DNA of 64,000 nt from Chryseobacterium nakagawai (GTDB taxonomy: Bacteria > Bacteroidota > Bacteroidia > Flavobacteriales > Weeksellaceae). Within the stretch, counting starts at the first letter, position 1, and each line of letters begins with the position of its first letter. The translations under genes were made by a program, and so were the position numbers. The stretch covers positions 1,728,501 through 1,792,500 of the forward strand of contig NZ_LR134386.1 in assembly GCF_900637665.1 (NCBI RefSeq), written 5' to 3'. This document shows positions 42,552-52,028 of this stretch, one piece after another. Below the pieces are notes generated by a model. It did no database searches, had not been told where the DNA came from, and saw only the letters and a program-made list of their open reading frames with translations.

Positions 42552-45545
42552 ATGAAAAATTCCTATTACCATATAGGAGGTATTTTCTTTGGCCTTATGT
42601 TTACCGCTGTCAGCATTGGTACAAAAGGCCAAACCCGTACAATTTCCGGTACCGTCACCTCATCAGGTAAACCTCTTTCAGGGGTTGTGATCTCCCAAGA
42701 GGGTAGTGATCAGGTAACGATAACCGCTAATAACGGAACCTACACATTGCAGGTTTCAGCAGAAAATCCCATCCTATTGTTCAGACACCCTGATTATGCA
42801 GAAGAGAAATTCACAGTCACCAATCAGACCGTCGTCAATATCAGCTTAGAACAAAAAGTAAAGGGAATCGAAGAAGTTATTCTCAACGCCGGCTACTACA
42901 AGGTTAAAGACAAAGAAAGAACCGGTAGTATTGCCAAAGTTTCAGCAAAAGATATCGAAAATCAGCCTGTCACCAACGTACTGTCAGCAACACAGGGAAG
43001 AATGGCAGGAGTCAGTATTACCCAGAATTCAGGAACTCCCGGAGGTGGATTTGATATTCAGATCAGAGGCAGAAATAGTCTTCGAACCCGAAGCAATTCT
43101 GTCATTGATGGCAATCAGCCGCTTTATATTATTGATGGTGTTCCGGTGGGTACGGGAATCAGTTCTTCTTATGCAGGAAGTATCCTTCCCAATGCAGATA
43201 TCAATCCACTGAACAGCATCAATCCTAATGATATTGAAAGTTTCGAGATCCTTAAAGATGCAGATGCTACCGCCATTTATGGTTCAAGAGGTGCTAATGG
43301 AGTAGTGCTGGTGACCACCAAAAAAGGAAAAAAAGGAAATTTAAAACTGACCCTGAACTCTTCCTATGGTCTGAGCCATGCCATTTCAAACCTCAAAATG
43401 ATGAATACTGCTCAGTATCTTGATATGAGAAAGCAGGCATTTGCCAACAGCAATATCTCTGTCTATCCTACTAACGCCTATGACATCAACGGAACTTGGG
43501 ACTCCAACCGTTATACCGATTGGAGAAAGGAACTGACTGGTCATTATGCGGCTTTGTCAAATACCCAGCTTTCACTCAGTGGAGGAAGTGAAAATACCAA
43601 TTTCCTGCTCAGTCTTGGTCATAATGAACAAACCACGGTGTTTGGCAGGGATTTCAGGTACAGAACCAGTACTGTTTCAGGAAATATCAGCCACAGGTCT
43701 GCTGATCGAAAATTCAGTTTTAACTCATCCAATATTTTTACAGCAACAGACAATAACCTGATTACCTCTGATGCGACAAGACAGTCGTATATTCTGGCTC
43801 CCAATGCACCTGCTCTTTATGATGCGGAAGGTAACCTTAACTGGGAAAACAATACGTTTACGAATCCCGCAGCGGCTTTTGAGAACTCCTATTCCAATAA
43901 CAATCTGCAATTCCTTAACAATATCAGTATGGAGTATGAAGCTTTTGACAACTTTAAGCTCAAACTCAATGGAGGTTTAACCTATCAGACTTTTGAAGAA
44001 TGGTCACTTCGTCCGAGTACGGCGTATAGCCCTTCTGCTGGGGCAACACCTCTCAATTCGATGTCTTCAAAATCCAACCAGAACAGACTGTCTATGGTGA
44101 TAGAACCCCAGATAAGCTGGATGTACAGAGCAGGTAAACATAAATTTGATATCCTGGTGGGAGGTACTTATCAAAGAGATGTTTCAGACCGAGGTGAAAT
44201 TCAGGGGTCTGGTTTTGAGAGTAATGCCTTTATCTATAATATAGGTGCTGCAATCAATAAGGTCGTCCTTGACCAGATCAGTACTGAATACCGATACGGT
44301 GCTTTTTTCGGCAGAATCAACTATCAGTATGATAAAAAATACATTCTCAACATCACTGGAAGAAGAGACGGCAGCAGCCGATTTGGACCCAATAATAAAT
44401 ATGCAATATTCGGTGCTGTTGGGGCAGCATGGTTGTTTTCGGAAGAAGATTTTATGAAGAACATCTCATGGCTCAGTTTTGGAAAGCTGAGAGGAAGTTA
44501 TGGTTCATCGGGAAGTGATAATATCGGGGATTACCAATACCTCGATACCTTTGCTACGGCTAACCTCATCTACAACGGCAGTACAGGACTGGCTCCAACA
44601 AAACTCTACAATCCTGATTTCAGCTGGGAAAGAACCATCAAAACAGAAGCTGCTCTTGAACTGGGATTGTTCAACAACAGACTTAACCTAAGTGCTGCGT
44701 ATTACCGAAACCGCTCAGGAAATCAATTGGTAGGCTATCAGCTTTCCTCAGTAACGGGATTCAGCAGTGTGCTGGCCAATCTGGATGCTGTTATTCAGAA
44801 TACAGGATTTGAATTTGAGGCCAGCGGAGAAATTATCAATAAGAAAAATTTTTCATGGAAAAGTTCTTTCAATATCACCATTCCCCGAAACAAGCTGATT
44901 TCCTTTCCGGGACTTGAAGGTTCATCCTATGCCAATACTTATGTGATCGGACAGCCTGTAAATATTGTTAAACTCTACCAGCTTCAGGGGGTAAATCCTA
45001 CTACCTTGGTCTATGATTTTACCGATTTCAATGGCGACGGAAAGATCGCATCACCGGATGACAGGCAGGTGATCAGAAATCTTGGACAGCAGTTTTACGG
45101 AGGGCTAAGCAATGAGTTGCGCTACCGAAACTGGAACTTTTCATTTTTGTTGCAATTTGTAAAGCAACTGAGCCGAAACTATAACTCAGCAATGTCTTCT
45201 CCGGGGATTATGGCGAATCTCCCGGTAGAGGCATTGAATGTATGGTCGCCTTCGAATCCCAATGGCCTTTATATGCCGTACCGCTCTACGTCAAATTCTT
45301 CGCACAGCCTTTTTCAAAATAGTGATGCCAGTGTTTCTGACGCTTCATTTATAAGGCTTAAGAATGTACAGCTTACCTATAATCTTTCTTTGGACTCAGG
45401 TCTTTTCAGGGAAGTAAAACTTTATTTTCAGGGGCAGAACCTCTGGACATGGACGAAGTTTTTTGGAATTGATCCCGAGATGACCTCTTTTGGATTCCTG
45501 CCTCCTTTGAAAACATATTCATTGGGCATTCAACTTACGCTGTGA
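42552..45545 (+). CDS. SusC/RagA-type TonB-linked outer-membrane transporter
   Basis: 997 residues. A signal peptide, then a carboxypeptidase-D-regulatory-like domain (RTISGTVTSSGKPLSGVVIS, residues ~29-110), a plug (QGRMAGVSITQNSGTPGGGFDIQIRG, LYIIDGVPVGTG, ESFEILKDADATAIYGSRGANGVVLVTT) and a 22-strand barrel ending KTYSLGIQLTL. It would import a large substrate using TonB energy with the SusD-like lipoprotein encoded next. The neighbouring S9 peptidase and DUF6520 peptide suggest peptides rather than glycans; no glycoside hydrolase is present. Confidence 0.95.
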   Translation: MKNSYYHIGGIFFGLMFTAVSIGTKGQTRTISGTVTSSGKPLSGVVISQEGSDQVTITANNGTYTLQVSAENPILLFRHPDYAEEKFTVTNQTVVNISLEQKVKGIEEVILNAGYYKVKDKERTGSIAKVSAKDIENQPVTNVLSATQGRMAGVSITQNSGTPGGGFDIQIRGRNSLRTRSNSVIDGNQPLYIIDGVPVGTGISSSYAGSILPNADINPLNSINPNDIESFEILKDADATAIYGSRGANGVVLVTTKKGKKGNLKLTLNSSYGLSHAISNLKMMNTAQYLDMRKQAFANSNISVYPTNAYDINGTWDSNRYTDWRKELTGHYAALSNTQLSLSGGSENTNFLLSLGHNEQTTVFGRDFRYRTSTVSGNISHRSADRKFSFNSSNIFTATDNNLITSDATRQSYILAPNAPALYDAEGNLNWENNTFTNPAAAFENSYSNNNLQFLNNISMEYEAFDNFKLKLNGGLTYQTFEEWSLRPSTAYSPSAGATPLNSMSSKSNQNRLSMVIEPQISWMYRAGKHKFDILVGGTYQRDVSDRGEIQGSGFESNAFIYNIGAAINKVVLDQISTEYRYGAFFGRINYQYDKKYILNITGRRDGSSRFGPNNKYAIFGAVGAAWLFSEEDFMKNISWLSFGKLRGSYGSSGSDNIGDYQYLDTFATANLIYNGSTGLAPTKLYNPDFSWERTIKTEAALELGLFNNRLNLSAAYYRNRSGNQLVGYQLSSVTGFSSVLANLDAVIQNTGFEFEASGEIINKKNFSWKSSFNITIPRNKLISFPGLEGSSYANTYVIGQPVNIVKLYQLQGVNPTTLVYDFTDFNGDGKIASPDDRQVIRNLGQQFYGGLSNELRYRNWNFSFLLQFVKQLSRNYNSAMSSPGIMANLPVEALNVWSPSNPNGLYMPYRSTSNSSHSLFQNSDASVSDASFIRLKNVQLTYNLSLDSGLFREVKLYFQGQNLWTWTKFFGIDPEMTSFGFLPPLKTYSLGIQLTL

Positions 45546-45600
45546 TGAATGCTTAACGGCAACCAAAGACCGTCATATTATTTAACCCAATACAAAAACA

Positions 45601-46977
45601 ATGAAATCAATATTCAATAGTATAATAATGGCTGTGCTCATCTATCTGATGAGTACCGCTATATCGTGTGAAAAAATGCTGGAAGTGGATTTGCCTGACA
45701 ATCAGATGTTGTCAGAAACCGTTTTCAGTGATACTCAGACTGCCAACGCCGTATTATCTGGACTGTATGCCGGATTGTGGGAATCATCACCTGTTACGGG
45801 AGATCAAAGCGGAAGGCTTTTGGGGCTTTATACTGATGACCTGACCTACTATGCAGTCAATGCCACTAATGGACTGCCCGAATTATCCAATAATACACAG
45901 ATTGATTCCAACCAGTTTGTCAGTTCGTTCTGGAATGCTGCGTATCAGAAAATATATGTCAGCAATTCCATACTCGAAGGGCTGGAAGGAGCAGATCATA
46001 TTCCGGCAGCTGATAAAGCAAGGATAAAAGGGGAGACCCTGGTTATCCGATCTTTGCTCTTTTTCTATGTCCAGCAGGTTTATGGAGATATTCCTTTTCC
46101 TGTGACCACCAATTATATGATCAATCAGAGTATTTCAAAAACACCTTCTGCAGAAGTGCTGATGAGAATTGAATCTGATGTGAAGGAAGCTATTGAACTG
46201 CTTTCTGATACATACCAAAATAATGAACGCATCTATATTAATAAAAAAGCAGCCCAGCTTCTTCTGGGCAAAGTTCAGATGCAACAGCTGAAATGGAGTG
46301 AGGCAGAAGCCACCTTGAAAAAAGTAGTTCAGAGTCCGCTGTATCAGTTTCAAAATGATATCACCAAGGTCTTTCTTAAAAACGGCAGCCATATTATCTG
46401 GCAGCTCAAGCCTAAAAACAATGGGGATGCGGTGAGAGAAGCAACGATTTACTATTTTGTCAATGTTGCTCCTACTTCCATGGCACTTTCCGCATCTCTG
46501 GTCAGCTCGTTTCAGAATGGAGATCTTAGAAAGCAATATTGGATGGGATCTGTTACAGTTGGGGGCAACACCTGGTACAGAGCTGAAAAATACAAAGCAA
46601 GGTTTTCCAACTCCATAGAAAACTCCATTGTCTTCAGACTGGAAGAGGCCTATTTGCTGTTGGCAGAAGCTCTGGCTCAACAAAATAAAATGTCAGAGGC
46701 CCTACCGTTTATTAACCCGATCAAACAAAGGGCAGGACAGCCATTGCTAGGCAGTTCTGTTACACAACAGCAGCTTCTTGAGGAAATCCTTGATGAAAAC
46801 AGAAAAGAGTTTTTTACAGAAATGGGACATCGGTTTCTTGATTTGAAAAGAGCAGGAAAGCTTAATGAACTACAGCAGACCAAACCCAACTGGAAAGATC
46901 AACATAAAGTATGGCCTCTTCCGCAACAGGAACTGCTGCTGAATCCCCATCTGAATCCTCAAAATTTAGGGTATTAA
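45601..46977 (+). CDS. RagB/SusD family substrate-binding lipoprotein
   Basis: 458 residues. Lipobox AISC gives a surface lipoprotein. The SusD fold is seen in EKMLEVDLPDNQMLSETVFSDTQTANAVLSGLYAGLW, TPR-like helices (KKAAQLLLGKVQMQQLKWSEAEATLKKVV) and the C-terminal ENRKEFFTEMGHRFLDLKRAGKL with WPLPQQELLLNPHLNPQNLGY. It caps the SusC channel and binds its substrate. The stop overlaps the peptidase start (TAATG). Confidence 0.94.
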   Translation: MKSIFNSIIMAVLIYLMSTAISCEKMLEVDLPDNQMLSETVFSDTQTANAVLSGLYAGLWESSPVTGDQSGRLLGLYTDDLTYYAVNATNGLPELSNNTQIDSNQFVSSFWNAAYQKIYVSNSILEGLEGADHIPAADKARIKGETLVIRSLLFFYVQQVYGDIPFPVTTNYMINQSISKTPSAEVLMRIESDVKEAIELLSDTYQNNERIYINKKAAQLLLGKVQMQQLKWSEAEATLKKVVQSPLYQFQNDITKVFLKNGSHIIWQLKPKNNGDAVREATIYYFVNVAPTSMALSASLVSSFQNGDLRKQYWMGSVTVGGNTWYRAEKYKARFSNSIENSIVFRLEEAYLLLAEALAQQNKMSEALPFINPIKQRAGQPLLGSSVTQQQLLEEILDENRKEFFTEMGHRFLDLKRAGKLNELQQTKPNWKDQHKVWPLPQQELLLNPHLNPQNLGY

Positions 46978-49463
46978 TGAGAGCATATTGTTTAATTATT
47001 CTGCTGTTTTCTCTGCATTGCTTTAATGCACAGAGGTCGATTAAGGAATTGGACCAGTGGATGTCGCATTTCTCAACGATGATAGGTCAGATGAAGGTAT
47101 CTGAAGATCAGAGATTCGTTTTGGTGACTAAAATGTATGCGAATAATTCTGATTCAGTTCTTGTGTTTGACCGCCAATCAGCAGTCATTCCATCCGATAC
47201 CATTTTAAAAAAGAGCAACATCAGTTTTCTGAACAATTATACGGTCTTTGCTTCAGGACCGGGCAGGGCTGAATTAATTGAGCTGAAGTCCAAAAAAAGA
47301 GAAATTTATGATAGTGTACAGCGATGCAATGTCAATGAAACCCTGAAGCAATATGTCATATTGGGTACTGATAAAAATCTGAAAATCTATAATACCAAAG
47401 GAAAAGTGCTTCACCATGAGGCGGGAACATTGAACTATACTATTTCGGAGCAGGGACAGGTTTATATCCTTGCTGAAAGGGGAGGATTTCATCAAATATT
47501 GAATTGGAATGGAAGCACTATGAAATTGCTTTATTCCACTGCAACTAACATTGTTGCGATGGATCTTTTAGAATCAGAGAGATTTATTGTTGTAAAAGAA
47601 AAAATAGGTCCTAATGGAAAGATCAGGATAAGATTGTTGAGAGTATCAGACGGGCAGCTGTTTCATAACAACCGGATCAGTCTGGGAGATGCCCAAAACA
47701 TGAAAGTAACTGAAGCAGGTCATTCTGAAACTTTTTTGATTGATATTTCCGTTAGGAACCTCCCCGAGAAAACTGGAAAACTTGAAATATGGTATGGAGG
47801 AGACAAATATCTGCGCAATAAGGACCAGGGGCTGATTGAGCATCAGTATATGGTATGGAATGTTAAAAATAATCAAGTTCATTCTATCCCTCCTAAATCA
47901 ATGCAGGTTTATGTAGCGACAGACCATCCACGTTATTTTTGGACGTATAATGCCAGGGAGGACAATGATTACCGTGGATTTAGAAGCCTGAATGTATATC
48001 GATATGACCTTTTAGAAAACAAATCTGAACTTGTTTTTGAGAATGCTTCAGAAATGGTCATAGGAAAGGACAGTCGTTACACCATCGGATTTCTGATGTA
48101 TAAGAATCAATGGATGGTCTACGATCATCTGTTAAAGCAGACAAAAATGATCGATTATAATGGAACATTAAGCTATCCTATCTTTATGCCTGATGGCAGT
48201 TTGCTCTTTACGGCAGGAGACCGACTGATCAATTATCACCTGGAAACAGGTGTGTTAAAAACAGCATTTAAACAAGAGAACAGCAAAATCAGCTTTTATG
48301 AATACAGTGGAAAAATGATTCATCAGATGGAATCTTTTAAGATAACACAACGAACTATTGAAATGTCACAGCCGTTGATGCTGCATATCAGGAGAGAAAA
48401 TCATAATGAGTCCGGATATTATTCTTTTTATAAAGGTAAGCTCAAAGAAATAATGCCGTACAGCAGCAACAGGATTAAAATGTTCTCGCAAAAGGACAAG
48501 CATGATTTAATGTATTCGATCGAAGAAAACTACAACATGTCTCCACGGTTGTACAGCAAAAGCAAGTCATCAGGTCAAAAGAAGGTACTTTATACAACCA
48601 ACCTTCATGATAAAGAAGCGATAGACTTGCAGCAGAATGTTATTTCATACACCAACAGTGAAGGTAAGGACCTGAAAGGAGTTCTATATTATCCCATTAA
48701 ATTCGACAAGACAAAAAAATATCCTTTGGTGGTACAGGTATACAGTATTCAGCATGATGAATTCAACAAATACCTGTATCCCGCCTGGGGACCCAGTGGA
48801 TTCAATATTCGACTGCTTCTTGAGAACGGTTATATGGTTTTTCAACCGGACATTGTTTCAGATAGAAGGGGGCCGGGAATTTCGGCGCTTGATTGTGTTC
48901 ATTCTGGATTAGATGCGATTCGGGAAAATGAAAATATTGATTTCAGACGCATGGGTTTGACAGGACACTCATTTGGTGGTTATGAGACCAACTTTATCGC
49001 TACCCATTCAGAAAGGTTCGCAGCCTATGTCTCGGGGGCAGGTCTTAGTGATATTATGAATACTTACTTTTCATTTAATGAACTGTTTAAAATAGCAGAC
49101 TATTCAAGATTTGAAACAGGGCAGTTTTCAATGGGAGTTTCTTTTTCAGAGGATAAGGACCTGTATTATAAAAATAATCCCATCAATTTTATTGAGAAAG
49201 TCAACGCACCTGTATTGCTTTGGGCAGGTAAGAAAGACACGAATATTCCGCCAACGCAAACCATGAGCTTCTATATGGGATTATTAAGAAACAGAAAAAA
49301 GGTGGTGGCACTGATGTATGCAGATCAGGAACACACCTTCAAGAAAAGTTCCGAAGACATCAGGGATCTTAATACTAAAATCTTAGAATGGTGGGACTAT
49401 CACCTGAAAAGCCGGAAAGATATAGGATGGATCGATAAAGAAATGAAAAGGGACGCAGAATAG
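46977..49463 (+). CDS. Prolyl oligopeptidase-family (S9) serine peptidase
   Basis: 828 residues from ATG 46977, which gives a signal peptide (MRAYCLIILLFSLHCFNAQR); an in-frame ATG 66 bases earlier lies inside susD and would spoil it. A beta-propeller-like N-terminal region is followed by an alpha/beta-hydrolase domain with Ser665 (GHSFGG), Asp754 (GKKDTNIPP) and His786 (ADQEHTF). Such enzymes cut short peptides in the periplasm. Translational coupling with SusC/SusD suggests it processes what that pair imports. Confidence 0.92.
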   Translation: MRAYCLIILLFSLHCFNAQRSIKELDQWMSHFSTMIGQMKVSEDQRFVLVTKMYANNSDSVLVFDRQSAVIPSDTILKKSNISFLNNYTVFASGPGRAELIELKSKKREIYDSVQRCNVNETLKQYVILGTDKNLKIYNTKGKVLHHEAGTLNYTISEQGQVYILAERGGFHQILNWNGSTMKLLYSTATNIVAMDLLESERFIVVKEKIGPNGKIRIRLLRVSDGQLFHNNRISLGDAQNMKVTEAGHSETFLIDISVRNLPEKTGKLEIWYGGDKYLRNKDQGLIEHQYMVWNVKNNQVHSIPPKSMQVYVATDHPRYFWTYNAREDNDYRGFRSLNVYRYDLLENKSELVFENASEMVIGKDSRYTIGFLMYKNQWMVYDHLLKQTKMIDYNGTLSYPIFMPDGSLLFTAGDRLINYHLETGVLKTAFKQENSKISFYEYSGKMIHQMESFKITQRTIEMSQPLMLHIRRENHNESGYYSFYKGKLKEIMPYSSNRIKMFSQKDKHDLMYSIEENYNMSPRLYSKSKSSGQKKVLYTTNLHDKEAIDLQQNVISYTNSEGKDLKGVLYYPIKFDKTKKYPLVVQVYSIQHDEFNKYLYPAWGPSGFNIRLLLENGYMVFQPDIVSDRRGPGISALDCVHSGLDAIRENENIDFRRMGLTGHSFGGYETNFIATHSERFAAYVSGAGLSDIMNTYFSFNELFKIADYSRFETGQFSMGVSFSEDKDLYYKNNPINFIEKVNAPVLLWAGKKDTNIPPTQTMSFYMGLLRNRKKVVALMYADQEHTFKKSSEDIRDLNTKILEWWDYHLKSRKDIGWIDKEMKRDAE

Positions 49464-49497
49464 CGTCCCTCATTTAATTAATACTTTATACAATGCA

Positions 49498-49770
49498 CTA
49501 AGGAATTTTATAAAGTGGCGTTCCACACATCGTGCCTGAACCGATTCTATGCAGTTCAACGCTGGTATCCAATGCCCATTCACAGACATCACCGGAAACG
49601 ATATTGCTGCATTCCTGATCAGCATCCTCACATTTGAACTGACCACCACCTAAGCTAACAATTCTGTAAGCCGGCTCTAAAGCTCGTGTACTCTTCTTTG
49701 CCAACATGGTGGCAAAAGCTGACCCTGTTCCCAGTGCTACCAGGATGACAGGAAAAAGAATTTTTTTCAT
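49498..49770 (-). CDS. DUF6520 family small exported peptide
   Basis: A 90-residue precursor from ATG 49770 (MKKILFPVILVALGTGSAFA signal peptide); the frame extends upstream to 49809 but without a signal at that start. The mature part begins TMLAKKSTRALEPAYR, typical of DUF6520 leaders in Flavobacteriia, and has four Cys (KCEDADQEC, DVCEW, TMCGTP), which suggests two disulfides. It lies 25 bases after the MauE-fusion gene on the same strand, so the two are likely co-expressed. Role unknown. Confidence 0.85.
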   Translation of the reverse strand: MKKILFPVILVALGTGSAFATMLAKKSTRALEPAYRIVSLGGGQFKCEDADQECSNIVSGDVCEWALDTSVELHRIGSGTMCGTPLYKIP

Positions 49771-49795
49771 AATAAAAAAATATTTGATTTGCTGC

Positions 49796-51316
49796 CTACT
49801 CTGAAACACGGTTTTCGGCTTCCCCGTTTTTAAAATGTTTTTTCAGGGGCTGGGTAAGTTTATATTGTACCAGCTGATTTCCAATAATTGCGTACAAATG
49901 CTCATCGGTAATTCTAAAATCTGACATGGTATTATTTTTAATATTGTCGATGTACATACTGCCAATATATTCCTGAGATTCGGTATTATAGATGTCAATA
50001 ACTTTGCTTTCCTTCCATCTGTTTAAAGATTCATGTCTCCCTCTTAATTGAGCAGGATTAAATAACAGACCTCTGTATACGATCGCATGCCCGTTAACTT
50101 TTAGTGCAGGTTTAGACATTTTAGATTTTCCATTGGACAGCGATGTTACTTTAATCTGTGCGATTTTAGTCGTATCAATAGTTCTCCATCTGTGAATAAG
50201 CTGCATTGAATGGTTCATGACAAGAAACTGGTTTCTGTAACTGTAGATATAGCTGACAGTTGGTCTTATAGGATCAGATGAAAGATAGCCGTCGGAATCA
50301 AAAAAACCATCCAACTGCTTTTCAAGTAAATCAGGATGCAGTGTCACCTGATTTTTACCATTGTGATTGATTAAAATAGTTCCCAGCGTTAAATTCCTGG
50401 TTTGAGATGAGAGGGTGCGAATGGCAATTCTATTACTGTCAATAATTTCAAGCTGGCTAAAAAATGCATCGTTAAAACTGATTATTTTGCTTTTTACATC
50501 ACCTAATTTGCCTTTTAATATGATGGGTACATTTCCATCATAGATATAATAATGGTGATCTTTAACTTTAATCTCAATTTTTTTAAAAGGATATTTGCTG
50601 AGTTCCAGATCAATCTTTGTATTTACAGCTTTTTTTAAAAGTGAATCAACTGCTAATAAATTTTGAGGGAGGCTTCGGTTAGCTAAGTAAAGCTCTTCAT
50701 TTTTAGCACCAGCAAAATAAAATGAATGGTTCTCCAGATCCATACTTTTTACTTTTAAAATAGGATGCATCAGAAACCTTCTTGTAAAATTGTTTTCCTG
50801 TTTTATAATGTATTCTGACTTAAAAAACAAAACAATGACAAGAATACAACTCAAAATATTGGAAATTCCTAAGATCAATGCTGTTTTACGGTAAGTCTTA
50901 TGATTTGCTCTTCCCATGATGAGAACAGATAGACCTCCTATAGCTACACAAAGAATATTAAAAATCAGATGTTCAGTCCATCCCATTTTTTCCAGGATTC
51001 CTCCACAGGAACAAGGAACAAAGTCACTGTAATTTAGAATGAGAAATATATAGATCGTAAATGCTGACATTAATGCAGTTGATAAGTATAATCCGATTAA
51101 TCTCCTGCTTGGAAAAGTTAATAACAGTACAATAATTAATTCTACAATAATAACAGCATAAGAAATACCCCCTGCATAAGCACTTAGTAAAGGTGACTGA
51201 GCAATCTGTATTTGAAAGTTTTCAAAATCAAGCAATTTGCTCACACTTGCATAAACAAACAATAGAATAAAAAAGCAGGAAACAGTTTTGATAAAGATAG
51301 TTTGTACGTTTTTCAT
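49796..51316 (-). CDS. MauE/DoxX-like membrane protein fused to a propeller-like domain
   Basis: 506 residues. The first ~170 are a four-helix MauE-type domain (LLFVYASVSKLLDFENFQIQI, then YSDFVPCSCGGILEKMGW with a redox-type CSCGG motif). After a fifth helix the C-terminal ~320 residues are extracytoplasmic and repeat-rich (GYLSSDPIRPTVSYIYSYRNQFLVMNHS), resembling a beta-propeller. MauE proteins support disulfide-dependent maturation. Next to a four-Cys DUF6520 peptide, a role in its folding or maturation is plausible but inferred. Confidence 0.85.
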   Translation of the reverse strand: MKNVQTIFIKTVSCFFILLFVYASVSKLLDFENFQIQIAQSPLLSAYAGGISYAVIIVELIIVLLLTFPSRRLIGLYLSTALMSAFTIYIFLILNYSDFVPCSCGGILEKMGWTEHLIFNILCVAIGGLSVLIMGRANHKTYRKTALILGISNILSCILVIVLFFKSEYIIKQENNFTRRFLMHPILKVKSMDLENHSFYFAGAKNEELYLANRSLPQNLLAVDSLLKKAVNTKIDLELSKYPFKKIEIKVKDHHYYIYDGNVPIILKGKLGDVKSKIISFNDAFFSQLEIIDSNRIAIRTLSSQTRNLTLGTILINHNGKNQVTLHPDLLEKQLDGFFDSDGYLSSDPIRPTVSYIYSYRNQFLVMNHSMQLIHRWRTIDTTKIAQIKVTSLSNGKSKMSKPALKVNGHAIVYRGLLFNPAQLRGRHESLNRWKESKVIDIYNTESQEYIGSMYIDNIKNNTMSDFRITDEHLYAIIGNQLVQYKLTQPLKKHFKNGEAENRVSE

Positions 51317-51334
51317 GGTATGTTATTATTAGGT

Positions 51335-51502
51335 TTAACAGACCTGAACCAATCTCCATTTAATCTTCCATCCGCAATATTCAGGCATCGGTTCACCTTT
51401 AAAGAGGGTTACAGTTGTTTTGAAATTCCCCATACTTTCCCAGATGCCACTCTTTGGACATGGTAAGCCTGTAACAACTGTTATGGAGGTATGAGGAATC
51501 AT
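51335..51502 (-). CDS. Small 55-residue protein
   Basis: An ATG-to-TAA frame of 55 codons on the minus strand, between the lipoprotein gene and the MauE fusion, spaced 12 and 18 bases from them. It contains GLPCPKSGIWESMG and LFKGEPMPEYCGWKIKW; the CPxSGxW...KGExMP pattern occurs in small uncharacterised bacterial domains I cannot name with certainty. No signal peptide. Its tight placement supports expression in the cluster. Confidence 0.6.
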   Translation of the reverse strand: MIPHTSITVVTGLPCPKSGIWESMGNFKTTVTLFKGEPMPEYCGWKIKWRLVQVC

Positions 51503-51514
51503 ATTTTTTTGTTT

Positions 51515-51751
51515 TTAATCCTGAGTAAGCCGCCAATTATCACCGTCTCTGACAGGAGGATCTTTTGTTCCAGGATCTTCAATGACTTCTACGGATTTAG
51601 CAGAATCCTGTTTCATTACTAAGCCATTTATTGTGGGCTCTGATTTTTCAATATATTCACTATTTGAAATCATATCTTCATCTCGATGGGTGCAGTTTTG
51701 TAGACAAACTGCTACGATGATTATACTAAAAAATGGGATAAACTTTTTCAT
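51515..51751 (-). CDS. Small hypothetical lipoprotein
   Basis: 78 residues with a signal and lipobox (VAVCLQNC, Cys20), then an acidic, low-complexity mature part (EDPGTKDPPVRDGDNWRLTQD). It is the first gene of the minus-strand group that continues with the 55-residue protein, the MauE fusion and DUF6520. No known family. Confidence 0.72.
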   Translation of the reverse strand: MKKFIPFFSIIIVAVCLQNCTHRDEDMISNSEYIEKSEPTINGLVMKQDSAKSVEVIEDPGTKDPPVRDGDNWRLTQD

Positions 51752-51850
51752 TTTGATAATTTTAATTGGGTTATCCCGGCCGGATTATATTAGAATTCTG
51801 ATGTCAAAATTATCCGGCTTATGAGCTAAAAAAAACTGTTATATGGCGCT

Positions 51851-51882
51851 ATTTTAAAATTGTTACGTCTCAATTTTAAAAT
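51851..51882. promoter_or_regulatory. Perfect inverted repeat, candidate operator
   Basis: ATTTTAAAATTG (51851-51862) and CAATTTTAAAAT (51871-51882) are exact 12-base arms around TTACGTCT. It sits between the divergent lipoprotein and TPR-AraC genes and could be a binding site for the regulator or part of both promoters. Confidence 0.5.
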
Positions 51883-51967
51883 TACTACATGCGGATATCA
51901 GAGTTTAAGTGGCTGTATTTGCATGTTTTACAGGATTTTTATGTTTCTGTTATTTAATTCATTGAAA

Positions 51968-52001
51968 TTTGATTTATTTAAAACATAAATGTTTATTTTT
52001 G
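51968..52001 (+). promoter_or_regulatory. Promoter of the TPR-AraC regulator gene
   Basis: TTTG (51968-51971) and TATTTTTG (51994-52001), 22 bases apart, match the Bacteroidetes -33/-7 consensus. The ATG follows 27 bases later. Confidence 0.6.
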
Positions 52002-52028
52002 AGATGGTGAGGTTCTAAATATCAGTCT

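Noticed and set aside
46911..46976. Upstream in-frame start for the S9 peptidase, inside susD
   Set aside because: It lacks a signal peptide; ATG 46977 overlaps the susD stop as TAATG and gives a clear signal sequence.
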